A stretch of DNA of 12,286 bases from Bacilli bacterium (lineage in GTDB: Bacteria; Bacillota_I; Bacilli_A; ML615J-28; CAG-698), in assembly GCA_016296945.1 (NCBI GenBank), contig JAEDHQ010000050.1, positions 1 to 12,286 of the forward strand, read 5' to 3'. Below are positions 7,355-12,286 of the stretch, piece by piece. The translations under genes and the position numbers were made by a program. Numbering within the stretch: position 1 is the stretch's first letter; every line of letters begins with the position of its first letter. The notes beneath the pieces were generated by a model. That model had not been told where the DNA came from. It saw only the letters and a program-made list of their open reading frames with translations, and did not search any database.

Positions 7355-8716
7355 ATGCTAAATAAAAAATATATCAAACAGAGGACGATCTTATTTACAA
7401 TTACCTCGATTGTTATGTTTATCTTTTTTTATCAAATACCAATTATAACTGATGACGTTTATAACTGGCAGCATCGTGACTTATTTAATACGATTCCTAG
7501 TGACATTAATTATGTCATAAATCAATATGGCAATTGGTCTTCAAGAACTGTCATTAATTTCATTATGTATTTCTTCTCAACCCATAATGTTATATATTTT
7601 GCATTAACGTCAGCATTCTTAATTTTTATATTACAGCTTAGTTTGTCTCAGCTTTTTAATGCTAACAAACAAATCTGCCTTGATTTATGTCTTTCTTTAT
7701 TAGTATTAATCATACCATACCCATATTTTTCTACTGCAGGGTGGATTGCAACGACTACAACTTATTTATGGCCAATAGTAGCTGCAGTATACTCAGTTAA
7801 TATTACTTTCAGAAGTGCTTATTCAATTAAATGGTATCAATATATTTTGGCAAGTTTAGCAACAATTTATGCTGCTAACAATGAACAAATTATGATTGTT
7901 TTGTTTATTCTGTATATTGCTACTATCATAATAAATTTTACGAAATATAAATTATTTAAGAACTCTAAATTTATTTATTTGCAATTTATATTTGTGATTT
8001 TAGATTTTGCATATTTTGTTTTATGTCCGGGAAACATTGCACGAAGCCATGCAGAAACCGTTAGATGGTTTCCAGAGTTTGCCAAATTAAATATAGTAAA
8101 TAAACTAGATATTGGATTTATGACAACTGGTGAGCATATTTTATTTGGTAATTCACTAGTGATATTACTTTTAGTATCATTATTATTTTTATTGAGTATG
8201 CTGACTTCAAGAAAAATGGTCTTATCTAGTATCACATTATTAATTGTGATTATATCTAATATTCTTTTTGATATTTTTCTTTTAACTGGTCATTTGCATA
8301 TCTTTTTTCAGTTTCCTAAATTAGGATTATTGAGAAGCTTAGATTTATTTACAATTCTTCAATTTATCATTTATATTGTTTTCATTATTTTAATTATCTT
8401 TGATTACTATTATGGACAAAATAAGACATTATATATAGAAATGCTAATTTTATTAGGAGCAGGGGGCCTATCAAGAGTTTCTTTAGGTCTTTCCCCAACT
8501 AATTATGTGTCTGCTACTCGGACCTTTGCAGTATTAAGTATTTCAATTTTAATTATGTGCATACCAGTTATTAAAGAAATTATTAAGCAAAAGAAAGTAG
8601 CCTTAATTATTTCTTTTTTATCATTATTTGCTTTTTGCAATATGTTAATTTTTTCGTTTGAAATAATGGGAGCAAATATTGGAAAGTTTTTACCGTTATG
8701 GCTTAGTATTTGGTAG
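7355..8716 (+). CDS. DUF6056-like polytopic membrane protein, putative GT-C glycosyltransferase
   Basis: A 453-residue protein with about ten or more hydrophobic segments. After the first helix comes an acidic pair in PIITDDVYNW (D33-D34), where GT-C transferases place catalytic or metal-binding acids in the first outer loop. Further marks of the DUF6056/GtrC-like group are NWSSRTVINF (60-69), GWIATTTTYLWP (129-140), AANNEQ (173-178) and CPGNIARSH (224-232). The family is inferred to move sugars from polyprenyl-phosphate donors to surface glycans on the outer face of the membrane. The start at 7355 has TGGAGA at 7345-7350. The protein stops shortly after its last helix, lacking the soluble C-terminal domain I recall in longer relatives; only 16 bases separate it from the next gene, so there is no room for a frameshifted remnant. 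Donor and acceptor are unknown. Confidence 0.7.
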   Translation: MLNKKYIKQRTILFTITSIVMFIFFYQIPIITDDVYNWQHRDLFNTIPSDINYVINQYGNWSSRTVINFIMYFFSTHNVIYFALTSAFLIFILQLSLSQLFNANKQICLDLCLSLLVLIIPYPYFSTAGWIATTTTYLWPIVAAVYSVNITFRSAYSIKWYQYILASLATIYAANNEQIMIVLFILYIATIIINFTKYKLFKNSKFIYLQFIFVILDFAYFVLCPGNIARSHAETVRWFPEFAKLNIVNKLDIGFMTTGEHILFGNSLVILLLVSLLFLLSMLTSRKMVLSSITLLIVIISNILFDIFLLTGHLHIFFQFPKLGLLRSLDLFTILQFIIYIVFIILIIFDYYYGQNKTLYIEMLILLGAGGLSRVSLGLSPTNYVSATRTFAVLSISILIMCIPVIKEIIKQKKVALIISFLSLFAFCNMLIFSFEIMGANIGKFLPLWLSIW

Positions 8717-8732
8717 GGAGAAGTTAAATTAA

Positions 8733-10433
8733 ATGGAGAATAAGAAGTACAATAATAAAAAAATTATTGCAGTCAGCATAATCATAATTTTTTCAATATT
8801 AATGATTTTACCATTTTTATTAGTAGGTCAAATAGGCGTTGACTCGGATTGGAGTTTTCATGCAGCCAGGGTTCAGCAAATATATCTAAATTTAAAAAAA
8901 GGAGAATTCTTTACTTACTTAGCTACTGATACATTTAGCAAGGTAGGAAATGCTAACTTTTTATTTTATCCAAATTTTATTTTATATCCTTGGGCATTTT
9001 TGAAATTTATTTTTGCTCCAGTAACAGCTTATTTAATATATATTTGGCTAATATTTTTAGCAACGGGACTAATTGCCTTTTTTTCAATGATATCCTTTAC
9101 TAGGGGAAAAATTCGGCAATCCCTTTTTTTTGCTCTTATTTACCTAATTGCACCTTATCATTTATATCTTACTTTGACCAACTATGTTTTAGGAGAAGCG
9201 CAAGCCTATACATTTCTTCCCCTAATCCTTTTGGGAATGTGGAACATATTGTATAGAAATAAGTGGGTAACATTAGCTGTTGGCATGACTTTAATAGCAT
9301 ATAGTCATTATGTTAGTGTGTTTATTTCAGCTGAAGTTTGCGTAATGATTTTAGCTTGTTACTTAATTCAAAATCGAAAAATAGAATTTAGTAAATTAGT
9401 TAGTCTTCTAAAATCAGTATGTTTATTTGTTTTACTGTCTGCTTGGCAATTTGTCCCATTATTCACAGACTATCTTGGAAAAGACTTATCTCGCCCGCTG
9501 TCAGGTTTTTTCTTAGTACAATCCGCTGGGGACTTCTTTACTACTGCTATTTCTAATGAGGCAGTGAATCAAGGTGGAATAGGTCTTCTTTTAATTGCTA
9601 CATTAGCATTTGGATGGAAGCTAGTTGAAAAAAATTCAAAATATATGTGGACTTACATATTAGGTATTATAATCACATGGATGATTACAGCTGCTTTCCC
9701 ATGGAAATATTTTACTAATACGCCATTATCAATTATTCAATTTCCTTATCGTTATACCAGTTATGCAATTGCCTTTTTAGCAGTTATTTTATCGAAAATA
9801 CTTATAGATTTAGAATTTTCAAATGTTAACAATAGGCTTATTACTAGTATTATTGTATTACTTTTTTTAACTTTATATGCTGGGAGTATTTATTCAGATC
9901 TTTCACGGAATAAAAATTCTATAAATAAAAATCCTATTTTAACTTCTACACGACGTGGGCAGTATAGGACGTTAACGTCTGCATCAGATTTGCCTGTTAT
10001 TGTGACAAATAATTTTTATAATAAGCAATTTTCTTATGGAGCTTTGTATGGGGAAACAGACTATATGCCAGAGAAAGCTTCGAAGGAGTGGGAATCAGTA
10101 CTTAATAGAATCACTATTATTAATGGAAAGAGAGTGGCGGTGTATCAAGAGAGTCAACCTAACAAATTAATATACAAGGTTAAACTTCCTCAAAATAGTA
10201 TTATTAATTTCCCAGCTTTGGCATATACCCATACTGTAGTTACTGTTAATGGAGATCGAACTAAATTTGATATTTCTAATCGAGGCACAGTTCAGTTAAA
10301 GTTAAATTCAGGAAATTATAAAATCGAAGTTGCGTATGTACCGACTAAATTGTTAATGGTGCTTCGAATAGTTGCTCTAATTGGCTGGATATTTCTTATT
10401 TTAAGAACTTTATTTAGTTTAAAACATAGCTAA
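8733..10433 (+). CDS. YfhO/PTPS-related-like membrane protein, putative GT-C glycosyltransferase
   Basis: A 566-residue membrane protein. After a basic N-terminus and one helix comes VDSDWSFHAARV (36-47, with D37, D39 and H43), the first-loop acidic motif of the family often annotated as '6-pyruvoyl-tetrahydropterin synthase related'. That name is misleading: nothing here resembles the pterin enzyme. Many helices follow to about residue 385, then a polar extracytoplasmic domain (about 386-535) containing GALYGETDYMPE (436-447), a feature I associate with this family, and a final helix at about 540-560. The architecture fits a GT-C transferase with an outer beta-rich domain that modifies the polymer or repeat unit outside the cell. 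GGGAG at 8716-8720 begins at the last base of the previous stop codon, 12 bases before the ATG. Substrate unknown. Confidence 0.68.
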   Translation: MENKKYNNKKIIAVSIIIIFSILMILPFLLVGQIGVDSDWSFHAARVQQIYLNLKKGEFFTYLATDTFSKVGNANFLFYPNFILYPWAFLKFIFAPVTAYLIYIWLIFLATGLIAFFSMISFTRGKIRQSLFFALIYLIAPYHLYLTLTNYVLGEAQAYTFLPLILLGMWNILYRNKWVTLAVGMTLIAYSHYVSVFISAEVCVMILACYLIQNRKIEFSKLVSLLKSVCLFVLLSAWQFVPLFTDYLGKDLSRPLSGFFLVQSAGDFFTTAISNEAVNQGGIGLLLIATLAFGWKLVEKNSKYMWTYILGIIITWMITAAFPWKYFTNTPLSIIQFPYRYTSYAIAFLAVILSKILIDLEFSNVNNRLITSIIVLLFLTLYAGSIYSDLSRNKNSINKNPILTSTRRGQYRTLTSASDLPVIVTNNFYNKQFSYGALYGETDYMPEKASKEWESVLNRITIINGKRVAVYQESQPNKLIYKVKLPQNSIINFPALAYTHTVVTVNGDRTKFDISNRGTVQLKLNSGNYKIEVAYVPTKLLMVLRIVALIGWIFLILRTLFSLKHS

Positions 10434-10491
10434 TTATCTATATTGTTTAACTAGAGAAAATACATCTATATGATCAAGAGAGGTATTATTA

Positions 10492-12024
10492 ATGGTAAAA
10501 AAAAGATTGCTATTACTATTAAACTTAACGTTATTTGTGTTTATACTTATATACTTCACACAAATATCTCCACTTGTTCCTTTCGACGGTGATGACTGGC
10601 GATATATTGGCGGTATTCGTTTACCATTTCCTATGTGGGGAGTATGGAATCCAACGAAAGTTCTTCCGGAAACATTGATGGCGGTAGGAGGATATATTGC
10701 TGCGTTTGTAATCCTACCGTTTAGTGGAGATTATATAAATTCATTAGTTTTTACTGAAGCTACTATTTTTTCATTATTTATTATGGCTTTTTTGTTAACC
10801 TACTATAAGCTTCTAACGAATCGTTTCAGGTATGGAAGAAATATTTCATTAGCTAGTGAACTGACTTTTTTTGTTTCATTTTTCTTATTGTTTAAACACT
10901 TAAATTACCCGAGCTATAGTGGCTTTTGGACAGTGGATTTAACCTGTGTGTTTAACTATTTAATTCCCAATTTACTAAATGCTTCTATGGTTATGTATAT
11001 GGAGCGGTTCGATAATTTCTATCTAGAATTTAAAACTATGAGTAATATAAAAAAGGGAATTTTTATTCTTTGTTTATACTTCACATTATTTTCAAGCACT
11101 CAGGCAACAATAATTATTGCCACTTATAGTTTCTTTAAAATAATTCAGATATTTGTACAGGAAAGGTGGAAATTAACTTTAGACTACCTAAAAAAAGTTT
11201 CTCCATATTTAGTTATTTTATTTATTTGGATTGTGACAGTAATTTTTGATTTAAATGGACAAAGGTCAAAAAGTGTTCAAGGAGCGAATAGGGGGACTTT
11301 TGCTGATGAGATTTCTGCAACTTTAAGGCAGTTCAATAGCTTTTTGAAAATTCAAAATACTAAGGTTGTATACGCCTTTGGAGTTGTAATTGTTTTTGCA
11401 ATTATTTGTTGTATTGTTATTGCAAAACATAATACAAATAACAGTAATTTATTCATAAGTAGTTTGCTTAATTCTATTTTTGGTATAGTAGTTTCATCAA
11501 TGTATTTAGTAATAGCCTACTCAAAAGCTGGAAGTCAGTATGCGGCGCGTCCTGATGCAATGTGGCCTATTATTTTCTTCTTTCTATTTGCTACAAACAT
11601 CAGTTTTATTTATCTTATAAATAATTTTAGTTTTCTAAAACCGTTTTTACCCATATTTATTGTTCTTATATCGTTAATCTCATTTAGTTTCAATTATCAA
11701 CAAGTACCAGCAACTAATGCTCCTTATTCTGCCAAAACTGCTAAGAGAGTTGATAATTACATAATTTCTCAAATAATTCGGGCAGATGAAGAAGGGAAAT
11801 CTAAAGTTGTAGTAAAAGTCCCTTTGGATTCTACAGATGCGAATCCTCGTGTTTCAGCTTCTAATTGGCCGCATTCCTATGATATGGCAATTTGGCTACA
11901 GAATACCCTTTATTCTCATAAAATTATTCGTACAAGATTTAAAATTGAGTTTAAGCCTGATAATAGTGTTAATAAAAGATTCTATGAAAGTAGGAATCAA
12001 CAGCCATTTGCACCATTGGAATAG
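10492..12024 (+). CDS. Large polytopic membrane protein, possible GT-C glycosyltransferase, family not recognised
   Basis: A 510-residue protein with about ten hydrophobic segments and a polar C-terminal tail of about 108 residues (402-510) that is probably outside the cell. Right after the first helix is VPFDGDDWRYIG (29-40, acids D32, D34 and D35), the same position and style as the acidic loop of the protein encoded at 7355; then WGVWNPTKVLPETL. This suggests a GT-C fold, perhaps related to GtrII-like or DUF6056-like proteins, but no family was firmly recognised. It is preceded by a 58-base gap, the longest in the array, with AGAGAGG at 10477-10483 eight bases before the ATG. Only a weak promoter-like pair (TTGTTT and TATATG, 19 apart) is present in that gap. 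It is the last gene of the operon, with a hairpin 53 bases downstream. Role inferred from topology and context only. Confidence 0.6.
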   Translation: MVKKRLLLLLNLTLFVFILIYFTQISPLVPFDGDDWRYIGGIRLPFPMWGVWNPTKVLPETLMAVGGYIAAFVILPFSGDYINSLVFTEATIFSLFIMAFLLTYYKLLTNRFRYGRNISLASELTFFVSFFLLFKHLNYPSYSGFWTVDLTCVFNYLIPNLLNASMVMYMERFDNFYLEFKTMSNIKKGIFILCLYFTLFSSTQATIIIATYSFFKIIQIFVQERWKLTLDYLKKVSPYLVILFIWIVTVIFDLNGQRSKSVQGANRGTFADEISATLRQFNSFLKIQNTKVVYAFGVVIVFAIICCIVIAKHNTNNSNLFISSLLNSIFGIVVSSMYLVIAYSKAGSQYAARPDAMWPIIFFFLFATNISFIYLINNFSFLKPFLPIFIVLISLISFSFNYQQVPATNAPYSAKTAKRVDNYIISQIIRADEEGKSKVVVKVPLDSTDANPRVSASNWPHSYDMAIWLQNTLYSHKIIRTRFKIEFKPDNSVNKRFYESRNQQPFAPLE

Positions 12025-12076
12025 TGATAATGAATAACTTCTTTATTGTTATAAGAAAAAGTATGTTCTGTATAAA

Positions 12077-12117
12077 AAAGTCTGGAGCTACAGTGATTTG
12101 CTGTAATTCTAGGCTTT
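12077..12117. terminator. Hairpin terminator at the operon end, probably bidirectional
   Basis: The 17-base arm 12077-12093 pairs with 12101-12117 around a seven-base loop (TGATTTG), with three G-U wobbles and one mismatch when read on the plus strand. On the plus strand the stem is followed by TTTCAGTTTT, a moderate U tract, suitable for ending the polysaccharide operon. On the minus strand the stem runs into TTTTTTATA, a better U tract, so it could equally end a transcript from the right. The rest of 12025-12163 shows no convincing gene. Confidence 0.65.
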
Positions 12118-12149
12118 CAGTTTTAGTCTGATTATTTGAATTAACGAAT

Positions 12150-12156
12150 GGGGGGG
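12150..12156 (+). promoter_or_regulatory. Seven-G ribosome binding site of the small peptide gene
   Basis: An unbroken run of seven G lies seven bases before the GTG at 12164, in otherwise AT-rich DNA. It includes no A, so it is an unusual Shine-Dalgarno match. It is the only candidate for this start. Confidence 0.45.
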
Positions 12157-12163
12157 ACCACTT

Positions 12164-12271
12164 GTGCAAGTAGCATCAGCTATTATTTATATTACAGCCG
12201 TATTATTTAGCGCACTTATTTTATTTTTTTATTTAATCCTGAAATGTCAATTTAAATTAGAAAAAAGGTGA
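12164..12271 (+). CDS. Small hydrophobic membrane peptide (35 residues), toxin-like
   Basis: This GTG-started frame encodes a 35-residue peptide. It has a single hydrophobic stretch at about residues 5-26 (ASAIIYITAVLFSALILFFY and onwards), then a short polar basic tail ending KLEKR. A single helix with a charged tail is the plan of type I toxin peptides and of other tiny membrane proteins. I do not recognise its family; it does not look like Fst/Lpt toxins, which have a conserved proline and a WLD-type tail. Support for it being real is the purine-rich binding site at correct spacing, one clean membrane segment, and its position after a hairpin. It is too short for composition to prove coding. 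It is separated from the polysaccharide operon and probably not part of it. Confidence 0.5.
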   Translation: MQVASAIIYITAVLFSALILFFYLILKCQFKLEKR

Positions 12272-12286
12272 AAGTTGTTCTTCTGT

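Noticed and set aside
8714..8732. A frameshift that truncated the DUF6056-like protein
   Set aside because: Only 16 bases remain before the next start and they hold a fitting ribosome binding site, so there is no remnant to restore.
8733..10433. A role in pterin synthesis suggested by the usual family name
   Set aside because: The protein is a polytopic membrane protein with a GT-C-like first loop and no resemblance to the soluble pterin enzyme.
1..12286. Insertion sequences, CRISPR arrays, tRNA or rRNA genes, attachment sites
   Set aside because: No transposase-like protein, regularly spaced repeat, cloverleaf or ribosomal RNA sequence was found on reading both strands by eye.

Overview
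The window is most of a surface or exopolysaccharide (EPS/capsule) biosynthesis cluster from a low-GC Gram-positive bacterium. The Glf sequence, the Wzx/Wzy pair and the strong AGGAGG-type ribosome binding sites fit Lactobacillaceae best, perhaps a Limosilactobacillus such as L. reuteri or a relative. That placement is recognition from memory, not a search. glf looks more GC-rich than the genes after it, which are very AT-rich, as is common in exchangeable polysaccharide loci.

Layout: (1) bases 3-134 hold the last 43 codons of an upstream gene with a Ser/Thr/Asn-rich C-terminus, closed by a strong rho-independent terminator (152-202). (2) An AT-rich intergenic stretch carries a plausible sigma-A promoter (311-340). 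(3) One co-directional array of ten genes runs from 377 to 12024 with gaps of at most 58 bases and no internal terminator seen: glf (UDP-galactopyranose mutase), wzx flippase, wzy polymerase, a short chain-length-regulator-like protein, a RgpB-like family 2 glycosyltransferase, a DUF4422 glycosyltransferase, a StrF-like glycosyltransferase, and three large membrane proteins with GT-C-like N-termini. (4) Bases 12025-12286 hold a 17-bp hairpin that could terminate transcription in both directions, then a 35-codon hydrophobic peptide gene with a seven-G ribosome binding site.

How the genes fit together: Glf supplies UDP-galactofuranose. The three cytoplasmic transferases would extend an undecaprenyl-diphosphate-linked repeat unit begun by a priming transferase that is not in this window. 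Wzx flips the unit and Wzy polymerises it, possibly tuned by the chain-length-like protein. The three membrane proteins are inferred to act on the outer face of the membrane, using polyprenyl-phosphate sugars to add side branches. The tyrosine kinase/phosphatase control genes and the GtrA/GtrB-type donor genes that such systems usually need are absent here and must lie elsewhere if they exist.

The least explained parts are the block of three consecutive GT-C-like proteins (7355-12024), the lone chain-length-like protein, and the small membrane peptide at the end, whose surroundings resemble a type I toxin-antitoxin locus.
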